A program made the translations under genes and the position numbers. The notes below the pieces were generated by a model, which ran no database searches, had not been told where the DNA came from, and saw only the letters and a list, made by a program, of their open reading frames with translations. A DNA stretch of 64,000 bases from Methanofollis sp. UBA420 (lineage in GTDB: Archaea > Halobacteriota > Methanomicrobia > Methanomicrobiales > Methanofollaceae): positions 686,067 to 750,066 of the forward strand of contig NZ_DAGX01000002.1 of NCBI RefSeq assembly GCF_002498315.1, written 5' to 3'. The number at the start of each line of letters is the position of its first letter. The stretch's first letter is position 1. This document shows positions 50,548 to 58,302 of this stretch, piece after piece.

Positions 50548-52155
50548 GTGAGCGGCACTTCAGCCGCCGGATTTGCCATTCGAATCCAGAAATCTCTCTC
50601 TTTTGAGAGACTATTTTTTTTTATCTTCGTGCTTGCGGCGGTCCTGCGGTTCGCATTCCTGGATCTCAAACTCTTTCACCACGACGAGGCCATCCACGCG
50701 TGGTTTTCGTACAAACTCCTGACCGAGGGCACCTATATCTATGACCCCTCGTATCACGGCCCTCTCCTCTACTATGTGACGGCCGGCATGTTCGCCCTCT
50801 TCGGCGACTCCGACCTTGTCGGCAGGCTTGTCCCGGCATTTCTCGGCACCATGGTCGTGGCCCTGGTGTACCCCCTGTACCGCCTGGGATATCTCGACCG
50901 GATGCAGGCGCTGGTCGCGGCTCTGTTCCTCGCGATCTCGCCGAACATGGTGTACTTCTCACGGTTTCTCCGAAACGACATCTTCATTCTCTTCCTGACC
51001 TTCGTCCTTCTCCTCGCCCTGATCCTCTACTTCGAACGGGGGCAGGTGCGGTACGCCGTCCTTGCAGGGCTTGCGGCGGGCCTCGGCATATCGTCCAAGG
51101 AGAACATGCCGATCGTGCTCGGCATCTTTGCGGCGTACATCCTGTACCTCCTCTGGACACAGAAGGTGAAGCTCCCGAAGCGGTGGATACGCGACTTCGT
51201 CCTCGGCGTCCTGGTGATGGGCGGGGTGATCGCCGTCCTCTACTCGTCCTTCGGCGCCAACCCGGAGCGGGTGCTCACCTGGGTGCCCGACGCCATCGGT
51301 CACTGGTGGGCGATGCACGAACAGGAAAGGCTCGGCGGCCCGTTCTTCTTCTACATCATCTTCTTCCTGCTGTACGAGCTGCCGATCTTCGCCCTTGCCA
51401 TTGTGGGCACGGCCCAGTTCATCCAGAAGGGGCGAAAGAAGGCGGAGACGGCGGTCCAGAGCCTGCACGAGGTCGTCGAGACGTCCCTTGCGCAGGTCAA
51501 CGGCCACGTGCCCGTGCCCGTAGCCGCCGATCCCCCCTTCGACAAGAAGGAAGAGTTCTTCAGGTTCTGTATCGTCTGGATGGTCCTCTCGCTTGTGGCC
51601 TATGCCTATATCGGCGAGAAAGTGCCCTGGCTCATCGTCCACCAGCTCCTGCCCCTCATCTTCGTCGCAACCTACGCGATGACGAAGAAGAAGGCGGTCA
51701 TCGCCGTGGTGTCGAGCATCTTCCTGGTGCTCGCCCTCTGGCATGTCGCCTATGTCCCGGCCGACGTGAACGAACCGATCGTGCAGGTCCAGAACTCCGA
51801 GGACATGCGGGAGGTAATGGCCCTGATCGACGCCTCGAACGCGACGGCGATCGCCTCCGACCGCTACTGGCCGCTGCCGTGGTACTACCGCGGTGAGAGG
51901 GCAGAGAAGTTGAGTTATTACGGGCGGAAGATCGAAGAGAGCAATTTCAGGGACGGGAAGTTCGACGTGGTCATCGCCTCGGACCAGGACAGTTATGATT
52001 CTCTCCCGGGCTTTGAGAAAAAGACCTACAACCTCAACTACTGGTTCTCGTGGTACGACAACAAGGACCGTCTCCTCCAGTATTACTTCCTCCGTGACGG
52101 GAAGATGGGGAACATGAAGCTCGATGTCTTTACGAGAAACGTGACATCGGCCTGA
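50548..52155 (+). CDS. Membrane glycosyltransferase-like protein (TIGR03663 / Agl23-like)
   Basis: 535 aa with a GTG start, 4 bases after the S10 stop. N-terminal FHHDEAIHAWFSYKLL has the catalytic-type acidic DE of GT-C family enzymes; ten or more transmembrane helices follow, then a soluble C-terminal part (SDRYWPLPWYYRGERAEKLSYY). This is the TIGR03663/flippase-associated family linked to archaeal glycan transfer. It belongs functionally with the glycan genes at 55-60 kb, though it sits behind ribosomal genes. Confidence 0.88.
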   Translation: MSGTSAAGFAIRIQKSLSFERLFFFIFVLAAVLRFAFLDLKLFHHDEAIHAWFSYKLLTEGTYIYDPSYHGPLLYYVTAGMFALFGDSDLVGRLVPAFLGTMVVALVYPLYRLGYLDRMQALVAALFLAISPNMVYFSRFLRNDIFILFLTFVLLLALILYFERGQVRYAVLAGLAAGLGISSKENMPIVLGIFAAYILYLLWTQKVKLPKRWIRDFVLGVLVMGGVIAVLYSSFGANPERVLTWVPDAIGHWWAMHEQERLGGPFFFYIIFFLLYELPIFALAIVGTAQFIQKGRKKAETAVQSLHEVVETSLAQVNGHVPVPVAADPPFDKKEEFFRFCIVWMVLSLVAYAYIGEKVPWLIVHQLLPLIFVATYAMTKKKAVIAVVSSIFLVLALWHVAYVPADVNEPIVQVQNSEDMREVMALIDASNATAIASDRYWPLPWYYRGERAEKLSYYGRKIEESNFRDGKFDVVIASDQDSYDSLPGFEKKTYNLNYWFSWYDNKDRLLQYYFLRDGKMGNMKLDVFTRNVTSA

Positions 52156-52159
52156 ATCC

Positions 52160-52167
52160 TTTTTTTT
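52160..52167 (+). terminator. Oligo-T terminator after the Agl23-like gene
   Basis: A T8 run 5 bases past the stop at 52155. Confidence 0.5.
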
Positions 52168-52315
52168 CGGCTCTGTAGAAATCCTGTTCTGGAGTGCCTG
52201 GCCCGGGGGACTCCGCCCCCGGACAATCGACTCCCTTCGGTCGTCCCTCGAAAATCACAGATTTTCTCGACTCCCTTCGGTCGTCCCCGCTCAGGATAGG
52301 TGGTGATACGGCAAT

Positions 52316-52358
52316 CTCCCTCCTCTGGATATCCCGTTCGCTCTTCCCGGTCCTATCC
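52316..52358 (-). repeat. Dispersed repeat core, copy B
   Basis: On the reverse strand: GATAGGACCGGGAAGAGCG, then AACGGGATATCCAGAGGAGGGAG. Inverted relative to A1, A2 and D. Adjacent hairpin CTGGGGGCGATAGCCCCCGG lies at 52370-52390. Confidence 0.75.
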
Positions 52359-52473
52359 CAAATGGGGGTCTGGGGGCGATAGCCCCCGGTTCAGATGGAG
52401 GGGAAGGCGGGGGGTCCACACTCACTCAAGGAAATTCGAGGGGACGACATCACCCTGAACAGGAGGGTTTACT

Positions 52474-52632
52474 ATGAAAATGATCCAGAAGATTGGCTCA
52501 ATAGATATGAATAAGGATTTAACCACATCGAACCCCCCTGGCACCGATACACAGAGGACTGAAAGACCTTCTGAACGATCCGGCTCTCTGCCTTCCCCGC
52601 TCTATCTTCATCCCGGGGGTCCGGCGGTATAG
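52474..52632 (+). CDS. Possible 52-aa protein or gene fragment running into a repeat
   Basis: MKMIQKIGSIDMNKDL...GGPAV, with AGGAGGG 6 bases before the ATG. The first 20 residues look protein-like; the last 20 are encoded by the repeat hairpin and Pro/Gly/Ser-rich. It may be the 5' end of a gene cut by the repeat. Weak support beyond the strong ribosome-binding site. Confidence 0.3.
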   Translation: MKMIQKIGSIDMNKDLTTSNPPGTDTQRTERPSERSGSLPSPLYLHPGGPAV

Positions 52633-52830
52633 TCCCCCGGCGCAAAGGTGTGGGAAGGCGTGGTGATCAGGCGTGCCGCCCTCATCGTAGAATCTTTCCT
52701 GTACTCTCGCACCGGGGGGTTGTACCCTCCCCGACCCCCCACGTCGAGGATAGGCCGGGGCGGCAATGAAGTGGTTGCATGTTGAATTCTACAAAGCCTT
52801 TTTTTTCGTCGAGAGGGGGCAGGGAATTAC

Positions 52831-52875
52831 CTCCCTCCCCGGGATCTCGTGTTCGCTCTTACCGGGCCTTATCCT
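52831..52875 (-). repeat. Dispersed repeat core, copy C
   Basis: On the reverse strand: GGATAAGGCCCGGTAAGAGC, then GAACACGAGATCCCGGGGAGGGAG. Inverted relative to A1, A2 and D. Confidence 0.72.
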
Positions 52876-52976
52876 GATGGCAGCAATCGAAAACACAGAA
52901 CCGCAAGAGAAAGAGAAACAGGCAAAAAAGAATAGAGAGACGAAGTCTCCCTGGCCGACTGATGGTAAATTATGGT

Positions 52977-54095
52977 TTATCCCAGTTCGTCCCACTTTCT
53001 CCGGCCCCTGAAGTGGAGCACACCGGCGACGATGAGGACGATCAGGACACCGGCACCGATATAGAGCGGGAGGTTCCCGAAGTTGAAGGAGAAGCCCTCG
53101 CCAACCTCCTGGCGGACCTGCGTCCCCATGGTGAGGGTGGAGTTCGCCTTCTGGTAGGCCTCTGTCGCCTTGATCCTGGCAGAGTTATAGTCCTTCGCGT
53201 TCATCTTCTCGTTCGCCGCAGAGAGGGACTGGGCCGCGAGGTCGCGCTGGGTCTTGAGGTTGATCACCCGCTGGTCGGTGCCCATCCTTCTCTCCACCTC
53301 GAAGTAGGTGATGATCCCGTCGATCTGGCCGATGGTATTCTGGGTGTCCGTGATCGCCTTCTGGGCCCAGGCCTGGGAGAGGGCGGTCTCTGCAGCGGTC
53401 ATGGCGTCCTGTGCGGCGGTCAGGTCCTTCTGGGCCGCCGCATAGTCGGAGGTCGCCTCGGCCCGGTTGATCGCGATCTTCGCCTCGTCGTACTTCGTCT
53501 GGGCCGCCGAGGTGTCGACACCCATGGCAAGTTTCTCGTCGATACCGGCCTTCAGTGTGTTCATGCGGGTCTTTGCCGTGCCGATGTTCGCCTGGACGTC
53601 CTGCGGGTTCACGACCGTCCGCTTGATCACGTACTCGGTGCCATCCCTGACCTTGTAATCGGCATCGACCTGCCTGTACCTGGTGATGATCTTCTCCTGG
53701 GTGCTCGTCACCTTCGGGACGGTCCCCTCGAAGTCGACGATAAGGGCCTCGTCGCCCTTATAGTCGAGGAGCCAGACGCTGAGCCGGAGATTGCGGCTGG
53801 AAGAGACAGTCGGTTTGCCGCCCGACATATCCTTGCCATCGACCGAGACATAGTACGTCCACTTGATGTTGTCAAGGTCGGAGTAGAACTCCAGCAGATC
53901 GTCTTCGTACTTGTCGGCGGTCTCCTTCGGCGTTATCTTCATGGAGACGGTCACTTTCTCGCCGGGAGTGAGATCTCCCGATGACGGACTGACCGTCGGA
54001 TTTCCTGAAACCGTGTAACTTGACGATGCAGCCGCCGCCTGGACCAGACAGGCGGCAATGAGAAGCCCGATCAATACCTTTGTTATCGTCCTCAT
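52977..54095 (-). CDS. Membrane-anchored coiled-coil protein co-transcribed with CetZ
   Basis: 372 aa from the ATG at 54095 (a GTG at 54104 would overlap the cetZ stop as GTGA). Signal peptide (VLIGLLIAACLVQAAAASS), then a beta-rich domain of about 130 residues (GEKVTVSMKITPKETADKY), an Ala-rich coiled coil of about 170 residues (many A-x-x-A-Q-x heptads), and one C-terminal membrane helix (PLYIGAGVLIVLIVAGVL) with a basic tail (RGRRKWDEL). So most of the protein lies outside the cell. Directly behind cetZ; a link between envelope and cytoskeleton is inference. Confidence 0.82.
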   Translation of the reverse strand: MRTITKVLIGLLIAACLVQAAAASSSYTVSGNPTVSPSSGDLTPGEKVTVSMKITPKETADKYEDDLLEFYSDLDNIKWTYYVSVDGKDMSGGKPTVSSSRNLRLSVWLLDYKGDEALIVDFEGTVPKVTSTQEKIITRYRQVDADYKVRDGTEYVIKRTVVNPQDVQANIGTAKTRMNTLKAGIDEKLAMGVDTSAAQTKYDEAKIAINRAEATSDYAAAQKDLTAAQDAMTAAETALSQAWAQKAITDTQNTIGQIDGIITYFEVERRMGTDQRVINLKTQRDLAAQSLSAANEKMNAKDYNSARIKATEAYQKANSTLTMGTQVRQEVGEGFSFNFGNLPLYIGAGVLIVLIVAGVLHFRGRRKWDELG

Positions 54096-54100
54096 AGTCC

Positions 54101-55276
54101 TCACTCAAACAACGGATCGACATCGGAGTCATCGAACATCGAAGAGCGCTTCTTCGACTGGATAACATCCTCTTTCGTCTGCTTTGCAATTTCAAAGAGC
54201 TCGCGGACCCGCGGGGCCTCGCCGATGGTCGCAAGGACGACCACGGCCGCGACATAGTTGCTGGCGACCGGGTAGTCGCCGCCGCGGACCTCGACACCGG
54301 CGATGTTCTCCTCGACCCAGCTCTTCGCCTTCTCGACACCTTTCCGGTCCATCTCGGCCGAGTTGCCGGCGACGAGAACAAGCGCACGCTCCGCGGTCGA
54401 GTAGTCGCAGGGGAGGGTCAGACGCCCGAGCATGGCCCGGCGGACGAGGGCGATGATCTTTGCAGATTTGTCCTCGCCGGTCAGCACTTCCTCGACCTGC
54501 TCCTTCTTCGAGAGCGTGTCACGCAGGCCCCCGAAGAACCCTTTCTTCTGCTTCGTCCGCTCGCTCACGACCTCGGTGACGGCATAGCCGACACTCGTGA
54601 TCCCGCCGCCGCGGAGGGTGTTGATCACTTCGGACGAATCGACGACCATCTCGCCGACGCCGGCCTTGCCGACCTCGCCGGCACGGAAGAGGACGCCGAA
54701 ACGCCTGACGATCTCGTCGTTCAGACGGGAGTAGGCGGTCTTGACGCTCTCCCCCTCGTTCTTCCAGGCGGCATTGTCGAAGACGAAGACGTTGTCGGCC
54801 TCGTTGACAAGAGTGGAGAGGCTGCGTGCCGCGTTGTAGGTGTACAGCCTGCCCTCTTCCGGCGCGGGGATGAGACCGAGCGCGTAGACAGGTTCACGGT
54901 AGATCCTCTTCAGGTGCCGGGCGAGCACAGGGGAGCCGCCCGATCCGGTCCCTCCGCCGAGGCCGGCGACGATGACAAAGGCGTCGACGTCATGGGTGCC
55001 GCGCGTGTCGATCGCATTGATGACCGAGTCGATCTCGTCCGCGGCGATCCGGGCGCCGGTGACGTTGTCGGTACCCACGCCGTGCCCCTTGACCACTGTC
55101 TGGCCGATGAGAATCCGATCTTTAAGTTCGATATGCTTTAGCCCCATCAGGTCGGTGCGTGCGGTGTTGACGACGATGCCCCTGAAGTTATTCGAGCCGG
55201 ACACTCTGTCCTGCTCGATAAACATGTCAACGACCTTCCCGCCAGCCTGACCGAATCCTATGAAAAATACCCTCAT
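54101..55276 (-). CDS. cetZ: Tubulin/FtsZ-superfamily cytoskeletal GTPase (CetZ)
   Basis: 391 aa. FFIGFGQAGGKVVD at the start, VVNTARTDLMGL, and the GTP-binding tubulin signature AGLGGGTGSGG (Gly107-Gly113). GVGTDNVTGARI follows the CetZ pattern rather than FtsZ. The C-terminal tail (SMFDDSDVDPLFE) is conserved in shape. CetZ proteins control archaeal cell shape and motility structure. First gene of a two-gene unit with a membrane-anchored coiled-coil protein. Confidence 0.94.
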   Translation of the reverse strand: MRVFFIGFGQAGGKVVDMFIEQDRVSGSNNFRGIVVNTARTDLMGLKHIELKDRILIGQTVVKGHGVGTDNVTGARIAADEIDSVINAIDTRGTHDVDAFVIVAGLGGGTGSGGSPVLARHLKRIYREPVYALGLIPAPEEGRLYTYNAARSLSTLVNEADNVFVFDNAAWKNEGESVKTAYSRLNDEIVRRFGVLFRAGEVGKAGVGEMVVDSSEVINTLRGGGITSVGYAVTEVVSERTKQKKGFFGGLRDTLSKKEQVEEVLTGEDKSAKIIALVRRAMLGRLTLPCDYSTAERALVLVAGNSAEMDRKGVEKAKSWVEENIAGVEVRGGDYPVASNYVAAVVVLATIGEAPRVRELFEIAKQTKEDVIQSKKRSSMFDDSDVDPLFE

Positions 55277-55405
55277 TCAGTTACACCATCCAGTCGGCTC
55301 CATAAGTATAAGGACACTATTGCTGGTATCTAGCTAATAGTAAAGTTCTCCCATGAGTTCAAAAACTTTCTTATGCGCTTTCGATGATACACAGTATTGC
55401 AGATT

Positions 55406-56638
55406 ATGGATATTTGTATTCTCGGAGGGGGCCTATCAGGCCTTGTCGCCGCCCTCTCCCTCTCTGATATATCTGAGGTCACGATCCTTGAAAAAAGACC
55501 GGTCCTCGGCGGCTGCCTCGCTTCATATCACCGCGGGGACTCCTGGGTCGAAGAATATTATCATCACTGTTTTGCCGGGGACGAGCACCTTTTCGCCCTC
55601 CTCCGCGACCTCGGCCTCTACGAGAGGCTCGAATGGCTGAAGGGCTCGACAGGCTACTACGTGGACGGAAAGATCCATCCCCTGACCTCCCCGATGGAGA
55701 TCCTCCGCTATCCCCACCTCTCCTTTTTCGATAAATTCCGCCTGGGCATGCTCACTCTCAGGGCAAAGCACCTCGACCTGGGACCTCTGGACGCGGTCCC
55801 CGCGGTCGACTACATCAGGGAGCACCTGGGCGACCGGGTCTACACCTCCTTCTTCGAGCCCCTGCTGCGGAGCAAGTTCGGGGAGAGGCGGCACGAGGTC
55901 TCGGCGGCGTGGCTCATCTCCCGCATTGCGATCCGGTCTGACCGCGGCGTCGAGGGGGAGAGGCTCGGGTACCTGAAGGGCGGGTGGCACCAGGTCATCG
56001 ACGGGATGGAAGAGAGGCTCCTCACAAAGGGGTGCACGATCGAGAAAGGGACGCCCGCAACCTCGATCAGACGCGAGGGGGAGAAATGGCTCGTCAATGA
56101 TCGGGCCTTCGATGCCGTGCTCGCCACCATACCGCCGCAGGAGGTCGCACGCCTCAGCGGGATCGGGGAGTTCTCTCCCGTGCCGTACCAGGGGGCGGCC
56201 TGCATGACCATCGGTCTCGACCGCGACGTCTCGAAGGGTATCTACTGGCTGAACATGAAGGACCAGGCGCCGTACGGCGCCGTCGTCATGCACACGAACT
56301 TCGCGCCGCGCGAGCGTTACGGCGAGGATATCGTCTACCTGGCCTCGTACTTCAGCGACAGGCCGGCGCCAGGCCTGAAGGAGACGATGCTCGCCGACTT
56401 CCGCCGCCGGTTCTCGGTGCCGGAGAGCGCGGTTCACTGGAGCGAACTTGCGGTGGAGCGTTTCGCCGGCCCGGTCTACACGACGGGTTTCGCCGACCAG
56501 ATCCCGGCGTACGAGGAGCACGGCCTCTACCTTGCCGGGATGTTCTCGAAGCCCAACTACCCGGAGCGTTCGATGGAGGGGTCGATCATCGCCGGGCAGG
56601 AGGTCGCCCGGAAGATGACGGGGGCGCTCCGTGGCTGA
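55406..56638 (+). CDS. FAD-dependent amine-oxidase-like oxidoreductase
   Basis: 410 aa from the ATG at 55406. DICILGGGLSGLVAAL (dinucleotide fold), EKRPVLGGC, and C-terminal GLYLAGMFSKPNYPERSMEGSIIAGQEVA (FAD site), split here as LYLAGMFSKP and ERSMEGSIIAG. Resembles protoporphyrinogen-oxidase-like proteins found with glycosyltransferases in archaeal surface polysaccharide clusters. It overlaps the GT2 gene by 8 bases. Substrate probably a sugar or polyprenol; not established. Confidence 0.87.
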   Translation: MDICILGGGLSGLVAALSLSDISEVTILEKRPVLGGCLASYHRGDSWVEEYYHHCFAGDEHLFALLRDLGLYERLEWLKGSTGYYVDGKIHPLTSPMEILRYPHLSFFDKFRLGMLTLRAKHLDLGPLDAVPAVDYIREHLGDRVYTSFFEPLLRSKFGERRHEVSAAWLISRIAIRSDRGVEGERLGYLKGGWHQVIDGMEERLLTKGCTIEKGTPATSIRREGEKWLVNDRAFDAVLATIPPQEVARLSGIGEFSPVPYQGAACMTIGLDRDVSKGIYWLNMKDQAPYGAVVMHTNFAPRERYGEDIVYLASYFSDRPAPGLKETMLADFRRRFSVPESAVHWSELAVERFAGPVYTTGFADQIPAYEEHGLYLAGMFSKPNYPERSMEGSIIAGQEVARKMTGALRG

Positions 56639-57347
56639 GGACGGGGTCTCGGTGATCCTGCCGGTCTTCAATGACAGACCTGCTCTTGAACGGGCTATCC
56701 CGGAGTCGGTCGCCGCACTCGCGGCGATCACCGACGCCTTCGAGGTGATCGTCGCGGAGGACGGGAGCACGGACGGGAGTGCGGAGTTCGTGCGGGCATG
56801 GCACGAGAAGGACCCGAGGGTCCGCCTCCTCCATGCCGACGAACGTCTCGGCCGGGGAAGAGCGCTGAACCGCGCGATCGAGGCCGCACGCTACGAGGTC
56901 GTCTGCTACTATGACGTGGACCTGGCGACCGACCTTGCCCATCTCCCCGAACTTGTCGGGGCGATCAGGTCGGGTGCGGACATCGCGACGGGGTCGCGCC
57001 TGATGCCCGACTCGGACATCGTCAGGAGCGGCGGCAGGGAGGTCGCAAGCAGGGGCTACAACTTCCTGGTGAGGACGATCCTCGGGAGCCGCCTCCACGA
57101 CCACCAGTGCGGCTTCAAGGCCTTCAGGCGGGAGACGATCCTCGCCCTCGTCCCCGAGGTGCAGGCGCCGCACTGGTTCTGGGACACCGAGGTGCTCGTG
57201 CGGGGGCAGCGCAAAGGCTATGTGGTGAGAGAGTTCCCTGTGGTCTGGCGGCAGGGGCCAGGGACGACCGTCCGGTTCAAGGACGTCTTCTCGATGGGCT
57301 CGCAGATCCTCGGGCTCTGGTGGCAGATTCATGTGGCGAAAAATTAG
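56631..57347 (+). CDS. Family 2 glycosyltransferase (dolichol-phosphate sugar synthase-like)
   Basis: 238 aa with a GTG start. SVILPVFNDRPALE, VIVAEDGSTDGSAEFV, and YYDVDLATDLAHLP with the metal-binding DxD; later DHQCGFKAFRRE and a QRKGYVVREFPVVW motif typical of DPM1/AglJ-like enzymes. Transfers a sugar from a nucleotide donor to polyprenol phosphate at the membrane face. Overlaps the flippase-like gene by 17 bases. Confidence 0.92.
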   Translation: MAEDGVSVILPVFNDRPALERAIPESVAALAAITDAFEVIVAEDGSTDGSAEFVRAWHEKDPRVRLLHADERLGRGRALNRAIEAARYEVVCYYDVDLATDLAHLPELVGAIRSGADIATGSRLMPDSDIVRSGGREVASRGYNFLVRTILGSRLHDHQCGFKAFRRETILALVPEVQAPHWFWDTEVLVRGQRKGYVVREFPVVWRQGPGTTVRFKDVFSMGSQILGLWWQIHVAKN

Positions 57348-58302
57348 TGCGGTCGTTATCCCGACTGTCATCGCGGTCGGAATCCTGGCGTACATGCTCT
57401 GGCGGGTCTGGGACGACCTTGTGATGACAATCGCCAGCGCCGACCCGCTGTACCTTGCGGCGGCCGTCGTCGTCTGCACGGCCGCCTGGTTCCTGCGGGG
57501 CTGGCGGTACCGGGCGGTCCTGGGGGGGCTCACCGTCAGGGTGGGCCTCATCTTCTCGACGGCCTGCATCTTCCTCTCCCAGACGGCGAACCTGATCGTG
57601 CCGGCACGCCTCGGCGACCTTGTGCGTCTCTTCATCCTGAAGCACGAGAGGCTGGCCACCTATTCCCAGGGATTCTCGTCGATCGTCGTCGAGCGGGTCT
57701 TCGATGTCGTGACCGTCGCTGTCCTCGGCCTGATCGCCCTGCCCTTCGTCCTCGACGTGCCCGACTGGTTCCTGCCCCTGATCGCCGTCCCGATCATCGG
57801 GGGGATCGCCTTCGCCCTCTTCCTCTGGTTCGTGGGCGACCGGCACTCGGAGAACCGCATCCTGGCCGTCGTCTACCGGATGCTCGCGGAGATCAGGGCG
57901 GCCTCCCTCAACCTGCAGGCCGTCCTGGTCCTGGGGGCCTCGTCCATCGCGATCTGGCTCGTGGACATCGCGGTCTGCGCCATCGTCGTCCTGATGTTCG
58001 GGGAGTGGATACCTTTCCCGATCATCGTCCTTGCGGTGGTCGTCGGCAACCTGGTGAAGGCCGTCCCGATCACGCCCGGCGGCGTCGGCACCTACGAGTT
58101 CGCCCTTGCCGTCACCTTCGAACTCGCGGGCATGGCGCCGGCGACGGCGACGGTGATCGCGGTCATCGACCACCTGATCAAAAACGGCGTCACCCTGGTC
58201 GGCGGCATCGCGTCCCTCTACTACTTCGGCGACTGGTCGGTCTCCCTGATGAAGCGCTCCTTCTCGGAGGGGCTTTCCCGGGAGGAGTTGCGTGAGCCCT
58301 GA
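57331..58302 (+). CDS. Lysylphosphatidylglycerol-synthase-TM / flippase-like membrane protein
   Basis: 323 aa, about seven to eight transmembrane helices. RGWRYRAVLGG, NLIVPARLGDLVRLFIL, VVERVFDVVTVAVLG and the late PITPGGVGTYEFALA motif define the UPF0104/AglD-type family. Such proteins are proposed to flip or process polyprenol-linked sugars in archaea. Overlaps its neighbours on both sides (17 and 11 bases), indicating one operon. Confidence 0.9.
   Translation: MWRKISAVVIPTVIAVGILAYMLWRVWDDLVMTIASADPLYLAAAVVVCTAAWFLRGWRYRAVLGGLTVRVGLIFSTACIFLSQTANLIVPARLGDLVRLFILKHERLATYSQGFSSIVVERVFDVVTVAVLGLIALPFVLDVPDWFLPLIAVPIIGGIAFALFLWFVGDRHSENRILAVVYRMLAEIRAASLNLQAVLVLGASSIAIWLVDIAVCAIVVLMFGEWIPFPIIVLAVVVGNLVKAVPITPGGVGTYEFALAVTFELAGMAPATATVIAVIDHLIKNGVTLVGGIASLYYFGDWSVSLMKRSFSEGLSREELREP

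Larger units (their letters stand above)
52156..52976. other. 820-bp gene-poor stretch rich in dispersed repeats
   Basis: Begins with a T8 terminator (52160-52167) after the Agl23-like gene. It contains repeat cores B and C in reverse orientation, hairpin units (52204-52224, 52369-52392, 52612-52640), two copies of ACTCCCTTCGGTCGTCC (near 52230 and 52270), and one short SD-led frame at 52474. No other gene supported. Confidence 0.75.
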
